Part shown: one piece after another, positions 7,805 to 17,912 of the stretch | How the letters are laid out: every line of letters begins with the position of its first letter | How positions within the stretch are numbered: the stretch's first letter is position 1 | DNA from: Gordonia sp. SL306 | Lineage (GTDB): Bacteria; Actinomycetota; Actinomycetes; Mycobacteriales; Mycobacteriaceae | Reading direction: 5' to 3' | NCBI RefSeq assembly: GCF_026625785.1 | Contig: NZ_CP113063.1 | Location: 186,001 to 250,000, forward strand | DNA length: 64,000 nucleotides | Translations under genes and position numbers: made by a program | The notes under the pieces: generated by a model | The model's input: only the letters and a program-made list of their open reading frames with translations | Database searches by the model: none | Told to the model about the DNA's origin: nothing

Positions 7805-9388
7805 GTGACCGCACAGACGGCCCGGCACGGCGCCCGGGTGGTGATCATCGGTGCCGGGTTGTCGGGACTCTCGGCGGCACTGCGACTCACCGGACTCGGG
7901 CACCGGGTCACCGTCGTCGATGCCGCGCCCACCGCGGGCGGACTGGTCCGCACCGAACCGCTCGCCGCCGACGGCACGGCCCCGGACCGGTCCCTCGGTT
8001 CCGTCAGATTCGACACCGGCGCAACGGTTCTCACCATGCCATCGCTGATCGACGACGCACTCGGTGCGGTCGGCATCCCAGCCGCGGAGTCCCGCCGCCG
8101 ACTGGCCTTGATCGACGTCGACCCGTCGTACAACGCTCGATTCGCCGACGGCACGCACCTCGACATCCCGCGCGGTGCCGCCAGGTTGGCCGCCGCCGTG
8201 ACGTCGACGTTCGGTCCGGATGCGGGTACCGGGGTACGCGACCTCACCAGGTGGCTCGCCCGGCTGTATGACGTCGAGTTCGACACCTTCATCGACCACA
8301 ACCTCAATTCCCTGTCCGACCTGCGTGACCGCCGAATCCTCTCCCGCGCCGTAGATCTGGTGATGATGGGGGCGACCCGGCGGCTCACGCCTGCCGTCGC
8401 GCGGCACGTCTCCGACGAACGACTGCAGCGTGTGTTCACGTTCCAGGCCCTCTACGCGGGGGTGCCGCCACAGCATGCGGCGGCGATCTACGGCGTGATC
8501 GCACACATGGACATCGGCATGGGCGTCTACTACCCGACCGGCGGGATGGGTCGCGTCGGTGCGGTCATGGCCGATGCTCTGCGTGACGCCGGGGGAAACG
8601 TCGAACTGTCCACCGGTGCGGCAGCCCTGTGTCGCGACGGCGCACAGGTCACGGGCGTCCGACTGGACTCCGGCGACATCGTGCCCGCCGACGCGGTGGT
8701 GGCCGCGGTCCCGATCGGCGAGGTGGCCCGACTGCTCGGCGCGCCGATGCCGCGCGGACCCCGATGGCGCCGGATCCGTCACTCGCCGAGCGCCGTCGTG
8801 ATCCATGGCCTCGCACCGCGTTCGGTGACCGCGACCTGGCCGGGCCACCACCACACCCTCGACTTCGGGGCCGCGTGGGCGGAGACCTTCGTCGACCTGA
8901 CCCGCGCGCCGGGGCGTCTCATGCGCGATCCGTCGTTCCTGGTGACGCGTCCCGCGGTGTCGGACCCGAGCCAGACCGGTCCGATGGAGCCCGTCTCCGT
9001 GCTCGCGCCCTGCCCCAACCTGGCCACCGCCGACCTGCCCTGGGACATCCTCGCCGACGCCTACGTCGACGAGTGCCTGCAGACCCTCGCACGCCGCGGC
9101 TACCGCGGCATCGACACGGCGCTGCAGGTGCTGCGCGTCGACGACCCGACCACCTGGGCGGCCGCCGGACTACCGGCCGGGACGCCGTTCGGCGCCGCCC
9201 ACACCGTCCGGCAGACCGGGCCGTTGCGGACCCCGAACCGATGGCCGGGCAGCAGCAATCTGGTCCTGGCGGGTGCGGCCACCGTGCCGGGGGTCGGCAT
9301 CCCGCCGGTACTGGTGTCCGGCAGGCTCGCCGCCGAGCGCGTCGTCTCGGCGCTCGGTACGACGTCGCGCCGTAGGATCAGGCCGTGA
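7805..9388 (+). CDS. crtI: Phytoene desaturase (CrtI)
   Basis: CrtI introduces double bonds into phytoene to give coloured polyenes such as lycopene. The 527-residue protein begins with the FAD-binding motif VVIIGAGLSGLSAALRLTGLG (about residues 11-31) and an acidic residue in VVDAAP. A DTGATVLTMP segment follows. The family segment YYPTGGMGRVGAVMADAL is near residue 245, and the C-terminus has LVLAGAATVPGVGIPPVLVSG, the bacterial carotenoid desaturase signature. Its stop overlaps the mptA start by 4 bases (GTGA), so translation of the two is coupled. Together with crtE and crtB it forms a complete acyclic-carotenoid set; no cyclase is seen here. Confidence 0.93.
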   Translation: MTAQTARHGARVVIIGAGLSGLSAALRLTGLGHRVTVVDAAPTAGGLVRTEPLAADGTAPDRSLGSVRFDTGATVLTMPSLIDDALGAVGIPAAESRRRLALIDVDPSYNARFADGTHLDIPRGAARLAAAVTSTFGPDAGTGVRDLTRWLARLYDVEFDTFIDHNLNSLSDLRDRRILSRAVDLVMMGATRRLTPAVARHVSDERLQRVFTFQALYAGVPPQHAAAIYGVIAHMDIGMGVYYPTGGMGRVGAVMADALRDAGGNVELSTGAAALCRDGAQVTGVRLDSGDIVPADAVVAAVPIGEVARLLGAPMPRGPRWRRIRHSPSAVVIHGLAPRSVTATWPGHHHTLDFGAAWAETFVDLTRAPGRLMRDPSFLVTRPAVSDPSQTGPMEPVSVLAPCPNLATADLPWDILADAYVDECLQTLARRGYRGIDTALQVLRVDDPTTWAAAGLPAGTPFGAAHTVRQTGPLRTPNRWPGSSNLVLAGAATVPGVGIPPVLVSGRLAAERVVSALGTTSRRRIRP

Positions 9389-10941
9389 CCGCGACCCGCG
9401 ACGACACTCCGCCATCCCGTCGGAACCGCGCGGTTCGCGAGCCGGGCTTCGCGGACCTGGTGGTGGGCTTCGTCGGTTCCGTGCTCGTGTGCATCGGCAG
9501 CTTCGGCGTCGGTGACATCGCACGCAACAGCACCGTCGCCCAGGATCTCGGTCTGTCGGCGATCGCGTACGGACACGGCAAGACGTTGTTCGGCAGCATC
9601 TTCTGGCTCGGCGTTGCGACCATGGTGATCGCCTGGGTGCGGTTGGGACGCCGGCTCGGCACCGACCGATCGGCGCTGTCGGTGCGCACCTTCGGATGGG
9701 GCATCGTGGGCTGGGCCGCCCCGCTCGCTGTGGCCGTTCCCGTCTACAGCCGCGACGTCTACGCCTACCTCGGCCAGGGGGCACTGTTCCGGGAGGGGTT
9801 CGATCCCTATGCGGACGGACCCGCCCACCTCCCCGGGCCACTCCTCGACAGCATGGCGCAGGTGTGGGCGACCACCACCGCGCCCTATGGTCCGCTCTTC
9901 GTCGGACTCACCCGGCTGGTCACCGAGATCACCGGCGACCACGTCATTCTCGGCGTGTACGCGATCCGGCTGATCCTGTTGCCCGGGCTCCTGTTGGCGC
10001 TCTGGGCGATTCCGCGGCTGGCCGAACATTTCGGCGCGTCACCGCAGACCGGTCTGTGGCTGGCACTCGCCAACCCGATGGTCCTCATTCATCTGGTGGC
10101 AGGCAGCCACGTCGAGTTGCTGATGATGGGCGTCCTCGTCGCCGGTGTCGCCCTGGTGGTCACCGGGCGACACGTCCCCGGCCTTGTCGTGCTCGGGCTG
10201 GCGGTGTCCATCAAGGTCACCGCCGGTATCGCGATCCCGTTCGTGGTGTGGATCTGGTTGTCACACATCCGCGCCCGGCGGCGCGTGGAGCCGGTCGACG
10301 TGGCCCGTGTGTTCGCGTCAGTGGTCGGCATCACCGTAGCCGTGTTCGCGGTGTGCACCGCGGTACTCGGGCTCGGGCTGGGCTGGCTGACCGGTCTCGG
10401 CTGGGCCGATCGCATCATCAACTGGTTCACCCTGCCCACCCTCGCGGGGCACATCGTGACGCTGATCGCCGCGCCGTTCACGGCGTTGAACCTGCAACCG
10501 GTCCTGGGGGTCACACGTGCCGTTGGCATGGTGGTGCTCGCGATCGTCCTGGTGGGCCTGTGGTGGTCGCATCGCCGTGACGAACGCAGCGCCATGGCGG
10601 GCATGGTGTGGGCGATGCTCGCGGTCCTGCTCCTCGAACCATCCACGCTCCCCTGGTATTACACCTGGGTCCTGTGCCTGGCGGTGGCATTCACCCTGCC
10701 CCCCTGGGTGCGGGCGATCGTCGTCGGCGTGTCCACCTTCATGCTGATCGTGTTCCAGCCCGACGACTCGATTCTCTTCTACAAACTCCCGGAAGTGCTC
10801 CTGGCGACGGCGCTCTCCCTCCTCGCGGCGATCTCGCTCACCCGGCGGGATCCGCTGCGCCTGCGCCGGGCAGTCGACTGGTTCCGAGGCAGCCCCGACA
10901 TCCCGGACGAGGCCGACCGATCGACGACCTCCGGTGCGTGA
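9385..10941 (+). CDS. mptA: Alpha-(1->6)-mannopyranosyltransferase MptA
   Basis: MptA is a polytopic GT-C enzyme that uses polyprenyl-phosphate mannose to extend the alpha-1,6-mannan backbone of lipomannan and lipoarabinomannan on the outer face of the membrane. The 518-residue protein has about 12 hydrophobic helices. The first large loop contains YSRDVYAYLGQG, with the acidic residue expected in the GT-C catalytic loop. A WYYTW motif sits near 427-431. It matches Rv2174 in position. Both junctions overlap (4 bp with crtI, 8 bp with crtB), so this cell-envelope gene is translationally embedded in the carotenoid operon. Confidence 0.9.
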   Translation: MTATRDDTPPSRRNRAVREPGFADLVVGFVGSVLVCIGSFGVGDIARNSTVAQDLGLSAIAYGHGKTLFGSIFWLGVATMVIAWVRLGRRLGTDRSALSVRTFGWGIVGWAAPLAVAVPVYSRDVYAYLGQGALFREGFDPYADGPAHLPGPLLDSMAQVWATTTAPYGPLFVGLTRLVTEITGDHVILGVYAIRLILLPGLLLALWAIPRLAEHFGASPQTGLWLALANPMVLIHLVAGSHVELLMMGVLVAGVALVVTGRHVPGLVVLGLAVSIKVTAGIAIPFVVWIWLSHIRARRRVEPVDVARVFASVVGITVAVFAVCTAVLGLGLGWLTGLGWADRIINWFTLPTLAGHIVTLIAAPFTALNLQPVLGVTRAVGMVVLAIVLVGLWWSHRRDERSAMAGMVWAMLAVLLLEPSTLPWYYTWVLCLAVAFTLPPWVRAIVVGVSTFMLIVFQPDDSILFYKLPEVLLATALSLLAAISLTRRDPLRLRRAVDWFRGSPDIPDEADRSTTSGA

Positions 10942-11926
10942 GAACGTGCTTCGCGATGCCGCCGCCACCGATACCGTTCGGCTCGGGTACCGGCGGGCAC
11001 GTGCCCTGACCGCCGAACACGGCCGGACGTACTTTGCGGCGTCGTGTCTCCTACCCCCGCGGCAACGTCGCGGGGTGTGGGCGCTCTACGGGTTCGCGCG
11101 CATCGTCGACGACGTCGTCGACCTTCCGTCCGCCGCACCTGCGCCGCGTGGGCGGGCCGCCCAGATCGACCGGATCGAGGAGGCGCTGCACGCCGTGCTC
11201 CACCCCGCGCCCGACGGCAGACCGGTCGCAGGCCTCGACCATCGGCCCGAGGACGCGGAACAGGGCGACGCCCATCTCGAGTCGATCCTGGCCGCGGTGC
11301 GCGACACCGTCGTGCGGTTCGACATCCCCACCCACACCTTCGACGCGTTCCTGCGGTCGATGCGGATGGACGTGCCCGGCACCACCGAATTCCGGGACCG
11401 CTATCGGACCTGGGCCGAACTCGCCGAGTACACCTATGGATCCGCGGCCGTCATCGGTCTCCAGATGATCCCGCTGCTCGGGGTGAGGGCGGCCGGTGAC
11501 GACGTCGCCGACGGTGCCGCGACGCTGGGCGAGGCGTTCCAGTTGACCAACTTCCTGAGGGACGTCGCCGAGGATCTCGACCGCGACCGGATCTATCTGC
11601 CCACCGACGAACTCGCGGCGTTCGGCGTGGACGAGGACCACCTCCGCCGGTGTCGTGCCGAACATGTGACCAGCCCGCACCTCCGACGGGCACTCGCCCA
11701 CATGATCGCCGTCAACCGCGACCAGTACCGACGTGCCTGGCCCTCTATCACGGCTCTGCCCAACAGGTCTCGGCGCTCGATTGCGGCAGCGGCGGCGATG
11801 TACCACGATATCCTCGGCGAGATCGAACGGGCCGACAACGACGTCATGGATCGTCGCGTGGTGGTGAGCGGTCGACGACGGGCCATGCTGGCCGCACAGG
11901 CGATCTCCGGTCGCCGTCCGTGGTGA
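10934..11926 (+). CDS. crtB: Phytoene synthase (CrtB)
   Basis: CrtB condenses two GGPP molecules to phytoene, the first committed carotenoid step. The 330-residue protein has the squalene/phytoene synthase fold. The first Asp-rich region ARIVDDVVD lies near residue 55, the second motif (NFLRDVAEDLDRDRIYLP) near 196-213, and YTYGSAAVIGLQ near 155. The start GTG overlaps the mptA stop by 8 bases, and alternative starts are unlikely given that coupling. It is the last gene of the rightward operon and faces the Rv2175c-type gene. Confidence 0.93.
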   Translation: MRENVLRDAAATDTVRLGYRRARALTAEHGRTYFAASCLLPPRQRRGVWALYGFARIVDDVVDLPSAAPAPRGRAAQIDRIEEALHAVLHPAPDGRPVAGLDHRPEDAEQGDAHLESILAAVRDTVVRFDIPTHTFDAFLRSMRMDVPGTTEFRDRYRTWAELAEYTYGSAAVIGLQMIPLLGVRAAGDDVADGAATLGEAFQLTNFLRDVAEDLDRDRIYLPTDELAAFGVDEDHLRRCRAEHVTSPHLRRALAHMIAVNRDQYRRAWPSITALPNRSRRSIAAAAAMYHDILGEIERADNDVMDRRVVVSGRRRAMLAAQAISGRRPW

Positions 11927-11947
11927 GACGGCCGGACAGACGAGCCG

Positions 11948-12313
11948 TCAGAACGCCTGGGCCTGAGCCCGCCGGATGACCTCGCGAGCCGAATGTGTGT
12001 GCAGCGCATCGGCCGGACACATACCGAGGTCGTCCTGGACGGCGAACAGCCACTCCATCACCTCGTCGCGGGTGTAGCCGCCGTCGAAGAGGACCTCCAC
12101 GAGCCCGGTGAAATGCTTGACGATCCCGAGGTCGTCGAAGAACACCGCCGGAATCGCCGGTTGCCCCTCGCGCGACACCGCGAGCAGTTGATGGTCCTGG
12201 ATCAGGGTGCGCACACGGCTGGCCGACACTCCCAGCCGGCGGGCCGCGTCGCCGATCGTCAACGTGTCGATCTCGGACGTGAGACTGTCTTCGGACAGCG
12301 GTAGTGAACCCAC
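11948..12313 (-). CDS. Rv2175c-type winged-helix DNA-binding protein
   Basis: In M. tuberculosis the homologue Rv2175c is a DNA-binding protein phosphorylated by the adjacent kinase PknL, which abolishes binding. The 121-residue protein has an N-terminal MerR/excisionase-like helix-turn-helix (IGDAARRLGVSASRVRTLIQD, about 17-37). The C-terminal helical domain includes GYTRDEVMEWLF. The GTG start follows a TACGCT -10 element by seven bases, indicating a leaderless transcript. An SLTSEIDTLT stretch near residues 9-18 offers Thr/Ser residues that could be phosphorylated, as in the homologue. It is divergent from pknL, with start codons 143 bases apart. Confidence 0.88.
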   Translation of the reverse strand: MGSLPLSEDSLTSEIDTLTIGDAARRLGVSASRVRTLIQDHQLLAVSREGQPAIPAVFFDDLGIVKHFTGLVEVLFDGGYTRDEVMEWLFAVQDDLGMCPADALHTHSAREVIRRAQAQAF

Positions 12314-12320
12314 ATCGCCG

Positions 12321-12449
12321 AGCGTACCGGCTCGAGGTCCGTCGCCCAACGATGCGGCCCCGGATTCACAGCGGTGGCATCGTGCACCGGGCCGGTGCTG
12401 ATCCGAGCCCGAGTCGATACACCGCCCGCGCGACGCCGACCGGTAGATT
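12321..12449. promoter_or_regulatory. Divergent leaderless promoters, Rv2175c-type gene and pknL
   Basis: TACGCT (12321-12326, minus) stands seven bases from the regulator start. TAGATT (12444-12449, plus) stands seven bases from the pknL start. The intervening sequence is where a regulator of the pair would be expected to bind; I see no clear palindrome. Confidence 0.6.
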
Positions 12450-12456
12450 CGGCGAC

Positions 12457-13644
12457 GTGAAACCTCCCGCCGACTCACTCCTGGGCGCGTCCCTCGAGGG
12501 CCGCTACCGGATCGACGCGCCGATCGCGCGCGGCGGGATGTCGGCGGTCTACCTCGGGGTTGACCTGCGTCTGGGCCGATCGGTGGCGATCAAGGTGATG
12601 GATGCGCGCTACAGCGGTGATCCGCAGTTCCTGCGCCGGTTCGAGTTCGAGGCGCGGGCGGTCGCCGGGTTGAAACACCCCGGGCTGGTGGCCGTGTACG
12701 ACCAGGGCATCGACGACGGTATCGCCTTCCTCGTGATGGAACTCGTCGAAGGTGGCAGCCTTCGGGAACTCCTGCGCGAACGCGGTCCGATGCCGCCCCA
12801 TGCGGTCAGCGCCGTCGCCGACCCGGTACTCGGCGGGCTCGGTACCGCCCATGCCGCCGGACTCGTCCACCGCGACGTCAAACCGGAGAACGTGCTCATC
12901 TCCGACGTCGGCGAGGTGAAGGTCGCCGATTTCGGGCTGGTCCGCGCCGTCGCCGAAGCGGGCGTCACCTCTGCCAGTGTCATCCTCGGCACGGCGGCCT
13001 ACCTGTCCCCCGAGCAGGTCGAGGCCGGTGACGCCGATGCCCGCAGCGACGTCTACTCGATGGGCGTCATGATGTTCGAATTACTCACCGGCCGAACGCC
13101 TTTCCGGGGCGACACGCCGCTGGCACTGGCTTATCAGCGACTCAGCTATGACGTTCCTGCGCCGGGTGACGTGGTGGACGGCGTACCGGAGGAGTTCGAC
13201 GAGATCGTCCTGCGCGCGACCGAACGCGATCCCGCCGAGCGATATGCGGACGGGTACGACATGCGTCGGGCACTGCTGGCCGCCACCGACGAACTGGACC
13301 TGCCGTCGTTCACCGTCCCCGCCCCGCGCCGATCGGCCGAGCGCGACACCATGGCACGGTTCCGGGCCGATCGCGCACAGCCGCAGGCCCCCGCGACCCC
13401 GGTCGCCAACCCCACCAGGGTGCAGTCGGGTCCGACCCCACCTGCGGTCTCGGCGCCGGCACCGCGACCCGAGCGCGAGCCCGCCGCGGCGACGAGGACG
13501 CGCCTGGAGTCCCGATTCGACGAGCAGCCGGAACCGGACGACAACGGGCCCGTGCGGGCGCTCATCTGGACCACCGTCGTGCTGCTGCTCGCCGTCGCGA
13601 TCGGTGCCGCCGGATGGTGGGTGGGACAGACCTACCTGAGCTGA
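12457..13644 (+). CDS. pknL: Serine/threonine protein kinase PknL
   Basis: PknL is a membrane-anchored Hanks-type kinase. The 395-residue protein has the Gly-rich loop RGGMSAVY at 25-32 and the ATP-binding Lys46 in VAIKVMD. HRDVKPEN starts at 138, DFG is at 158-160, and LSPEQ of the activation segment is near 183-187. After the kinase domain (to about 280) comes a Pro/Ala-rich juxtamembrane linker, then one transmembrane helix near 368-392 with almost no extracellular part, as in PknL. The GTG at 12457 is seven bases after TAGATT and gives the family length; longer upstream readings would run through the divergent promoter. Confidence 0.95.
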   Translation: MKPPADSLLGASLEGRYRIDAPIARGGMSAVYLGVDLRLGRSVAIKVMDARYSGDPQFLRRFEFEARAVAGLKHPGLVAVYDQGIDDGIAFLVMELVEGGSLRELLRERGPMPPHAVSAVADPVLGGLGTAHAAGLVHRDVKPENVLISDVGEVKVADFGLVRAVAEAGVTSASVILGTAAYLSPEQVEAGDADARSDVYSMGVMMFELLTGRTPFRGDTPLALAYQRLSYDVPAPGDVVDGVPEEFDEIVLRATERDPAERYADGYDMRRALLAATDELDLPSFTVPAPRRSAERDTMARFRADRAQPQAPATPVANPTRVQSGPTPPAVSAPAPRPEREPAAATRTRLESRFDEQPEPDDNGPVRALIWTTVVLLLAVAIGAAGWWVGQTYLS

Positions 13645-13671
13645 GCAGGCCGACCGGCCCTGTGGCGCCGG

Positions 13672-15159
<1,488 letters not shown>

Positions 15160-15642
15160 TCAGGGTCGCGACTTCTCGATCGCCTGCCAACGACGCCAGT
15201 TGTGGCGGGCATCGGTGAGCGCGTCGTGGGCGTCCCTCGGCGACGGTGGGAGCGCCGGTTTGCCCGCGGCCTCCCAGTGCTGTCGCAGCTCCCGGGTGAA
15301 GCGCGGCATCGGGCGCGGAAGCGCCGTCATCGGGCCCCACAGCTGGCACAGCACCACATGGTCGTAGGCGCCGACCCACGCCCACAATTCGACGTCGTCA
15401 CCGTCGGCGGTCAGGAACGCGAGCAGCTCGTCGCGGATCTGCCGACGGCTGCGCCAATAGGGCGACGCCGGGGACGGTAGCTTGGGCAATACGTTGGTCC
15501 GAACCCAGTCACCGGCCCGTCCCGGATCGAACTCGGTGGACACCGCGTAGAATTCACGTCCGTCCTCGGCGACGACACCGATCGAGATGAGCTCGATGGT
15601 GGTGCCGTCCTCGATAAACTCCGAGTCGTAGAAGAACCGCAT
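15160..15642 (-). CDS. Polyadenylate-specific 3'-exoribonuclease (RNase AS)
   Basis: RNase AS (Rv2179c in M. tuberculosis) is a DEDDh exoribonuclease that degrades adenylate-containing RNA 3' ends. The 160-residue protein opens with FYDSEFIEDG, carrying the catalytic Asp6 and Glu8. A further acidic site lies in VGAYDHVVL, and HDALTDARHNW near the C-terminus supplies the final His and Asp. The ATG giving MRFFYD was chosen because it fits the family start and because AATACT lies seven bases upstream; a GTG two codons earlier also exists. It lies between aroG and the GT87 gene as in mycobacteria. Confidence 0.92.
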   Translation of the reverse strand: MRFFYDSEFIEDGTTIELISIGVVAEDGREFYAVSTEFDPGRAGDWVRTNVLPKLPSPASPYWRSRRQIRDELLAFLTADGDDVELWAWVGAYDHVVLCQLWGPMTALPRPMPRFTRELRQHWEAAGKPALPPSPRDAHDALTDARHNWRRWQAIEKSRP

Positions 15643-15663
15643 ACCCACCAGTATTCACACCAC

Positions 15664-17040
15664 GTGGAGCAGAGAACCGCCGAGACCATGACTTATCTGT
15701 CCGCGGCCGACACCAGGCTGCACCGATGGGCGCCGTCGAACGGTGCGCGCACCGCGATCGCCGTGGTGTTCCTCGCGTCGGTCACCCTGCAGATCGTCGG
15801 CATTCCCTTCACATCGAGTTTCGGGACCCGCACCCGCATCGACCTGGACGTCTACCGCCTGGGCGGGCAGATCTGGCAACACGGCCAGAGCCTCTACGCC
15901 GACGGGTCCATGCCCTTCACCAGCGACGGAATCTGGTTGCCGTTCACCTATCCCCCGTTCGCCGCACTCGGCTTCATGCCCCTCGGCGCCATCACGCTCG
16001 GGCTGGCCGGGCTGCTGATCTCGGTGATCACGGTTGTCCTGACGGTGGTGATCCTGCAGATCGTGCTGAGGATGCTCTCGGTGGGAAACCCGGGGAACAG
16101 ATGGTGGACCGCCCTGCTGCTGACCGCCGGGGTCATCTGGCTCAACCCGTTGTGGATGACGCTCGGCTTCGGTCAGATCAACATCATCCTGATGGCGATG
16201 ATCATCGTCGACATCTTCGTCGTCGGCCGGGGTCGCGCCGCCGCCACCGGACCGTTCCGCGGAATCCTGACCGGTCTGGCATCCGCGATCAAGCTGACCC
16301 CACTGGTCTTCGTCGCGGTCTACCTGCTGACGCGGCAATGGCGCGCGGCGCTCGTCACGGTCGGTACCTTCGTGGGCGCCGGCGCCCTCGCATGGATCTG
16401 GTTGCCCGCGGACTCGCACGGCTACTGGACGCACACGCTCTTCCACACTGCCCGCATCGGCGACCCCGCAGGCCGGATCAACCAGAATCTCAACGCCATG
16501 TGGATTCGTCTCGTGCCGCAATTGGAGTCGGCCGAGCAGCTGATGTGGGTCGCCAGTTCACTCGTGGTGACCGTCCTCGCGCTCGTCGCGGCGCGATCAT
16601 GCCGGCCGATCGCGGCCTTCGGAGCATTTCGACGTCCCGCCGGCGGTGACCCCTCGGCAGGGGTCGCGGCGGTCCTGACGGTCTCGGTGGTCGCGCTCTG
16701 GGGCCTGCTCGTGTCGCCGACGTCGTGGGCCCATCATTGGGTGTGGGCGATCCCGACCATCCTGACCGCCGCCGTGGTGGCCGCCCGCGACACCGATCGA
16801 CGTGTGCGGATCGGCTACGCCACGGTGGCCGCGACGGGAGTGGTGATCTTCGCGCTCGGCCCGTTCCAGTTCTTGTCGCCCGCGGTCCGCCAGTGGTCGA
16901 TCATCGATCACCTGATCGGGAACTCCTACACGCTCTGGGGGCTCGCCGTCCTGATCATCGTGTGGCTGCTGCCGCCGCAGATCACCGGCGAGGGAACCAC
17001 ACACGCGCATCCCCAACTCGCGGACGCACACGTTCGCTGA
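15664..17040 (+). CDS. GT87-family polyprenyl-phosphomannose mannosyltransferase (Rv2181-like)
   Basis: The counterpart Rv2181 is an alpha-1,2-mannosyltransferase that adds branches to the lipomannan/LAM core using polyprenyl-phosphate mannose outside the membrane. The 458-residue protein has about 10-12 membrane helices. The first external loop has RIDLDVYRLGGQIW, with the Asp of the GT-C catalytic region, and the family segment FTYPPFAAL follows near residue 97. The membership is clear. The exact linkage specificity rests on position next to RNase AS and the acyltransferase. The GTG start has no obvious ribosome site; an ATG at 15688 would drop eight residues. Confidence 0.88.
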   Translation: MEQRTAETMTYLSAADTRLHRWAPSNGARTAIAVVFLASVTLQIVGIPFTSSFGTRTRIDLDVYRLGGQIWQHGQSLYADGSMPFTSDGIWLPFTYPPFAALGFMPLGAITLGLAGLLISVITVVLTVVILQIVLRMLSVGNPGNRWWTALLLTAGVIWLNPLWMTLGFGQINIILMAMIIVDIFVVGRGRAAATGPFRGILTGLASAIKLTPLVFVAVYLLTRQWRAALVTVGTFVGAGALAWIWLPADSHGYWTHTLFHTARIGDPAGRINQNLNAMWIRLVPQLESAEQLMWVASSLVVTVLALVAARSCRPIAAFGAFRRPAGGDPSAGVAAVLTVSVVALWGLLVSPTSWAHHWVWAIPTILTAAVVAARDTDRRVRIGYATVAATGVVIFALGPFQFLSPAVRQWSIIDHLIGNSYTLWGLAVLIIVWLLPPQITGEGTTHAHPQLADAHVR

Positions 17041-17045
17041 ACCGA

Positions 17046-17090
17046 CCGGGTGCCGGGCAACCCGGCGCGGCTGCGACGACGGCGTCGTCG
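17046..17090 (+). terminator. Two small hairpins after the GT87 gene
   Basis: A 6-bp stem (17046-17051 with 17060-17065) is followed by a 7-bp stem with a 3-base loop (17074-17080 with 17084-17090). Neither has a T-run. They begin 6 bases after the stop codon and may stop converging transcripts. Confidence 0.4.
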
Positions 17091-17093
17091 TCG

Positions 17094-17141
17094 GCGCGCC
17101 GGTCAGGGTGGCGCGCCGGTCAGGGTGGGACGCGGGTCAGG
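17094..17141. repeat. 17-bp tandem repeat at the acyltransferase 3' end
   Basis: GCGCGCCGGTCAGGGTG occurs twice in perfect tandem (17094-17110, 17111-17127), followed by a decayed third copy that contains the acyltransferase stop codon. It looks like slippage duplication in a convergent intergenic region. Confidence 0.8.
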
Positions 17142-17847
17142 CAGCCGACGCCGAGACGGGCTCCGGCGGTTTCGGCTTGCTGTCCTTGAGGGAGGCCGCG
17201 TAGATGTCGACGTATTGCTGGCCGGTCAGCTGCATCAGCTCGTACATGATCTCGTCGGTGATCGCGCGCTCGATGAACCGGTTGCCCTGCATCCCCTCGT
17301 AGCGCGCGAAATTCAATGGTTTGCCGATCTTGACGACGATGCGCGCCGGGCGCGGGATGAGCGACCCGGGCGGGTTGAGCTTCTCGGTGTTGATCATCGC
17401 GACGGGGATCACCGGCACACCGGTGTCGAGCGCGACCCGTGCGAGACCCGTCTTGCCCTTGTACAGCCGGCCGTCCGGGGACCGGGTGCCCTCTGGGTAC
17501 ATCCCCATCAGCTCACCGGTCTCGAGCTGCCGGCGCGCGGCGGTCAATGCGCCGGCGGCCGCTTCCGCACCGGATCGATCGATGGGGATCTGGCCGACGG
17601 CCGAGAAGAACCAGCGCTGGAAGGCGCCCTTGGGGCCGGTGCCGGTGAAATACTCGCTCTTCGCCAGGAAATAGATCCGGCGCCGCACCATCAGGGGCAG
17701 ATAGAAACTGTCCATCACGGCCAGGTGGTTGCTCGCCAGGATCGCCGGGCCACGGGCCGGAATGTTCTCGAGTCCTTCGACCGTCGGCCGGCCGATGAGG
17801 CGGAGAAACGGTCCAAGCAATACGTATTTGAACGTGTAGTACCACAT
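17137..17847 (-). CDS. 1-acyl-sn-glycerol-3-phosphate acyltransferase family protein
   Basis: PlsC-fold enzymes acylate lysophospholipids at the membrane. The 236-residue protein has the catalytic HX4D motif in SNHLAVMD (about 39-46) and the acceptor-binding EGTRSPDG (about 119-126). Block IV-type VIPVAMINT follows near 145. An N-terminal hydrophobic segment suggests a peripheral or single-pass membrane protein. The position matches Rv2182c. A possible TAAGGT -10 at 17885-17890 implies a short leader. The acyl acceptor cannot be decided from sequence: phosphatidic acid synthesis or acylation of mannosylated lipids are both possible in this neighbourhood. Confidence 0.92.
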   Translation of the reverse strand: MWYYTFKYVLLGPFLRLIGRPTVEGLENIPARGPAILASNHLAVMDSFYLPLMVRRRIYFLAKSEYFTGTGPKGAFQRWFFSAVGQIPIDRSGAEAAAGALTAARRQLETGELMGMYPEGTRSPDGRLYKGKTGLARVALDTGVPVIPVAMINTEKLNPPGSLIPRPARIVVKIGKPLNFARYEGMQGNRFIERAITDEIMYELMQLTGQQYVDIYAASLKDSKPKPPEPVSASAA

Positions 17848-17912
17848 CGAAGACTCCGAACCTCGCCCATCGTCACCGCCTCAGACCTTACTCGCAGAAA
17901 CGATACACATCC

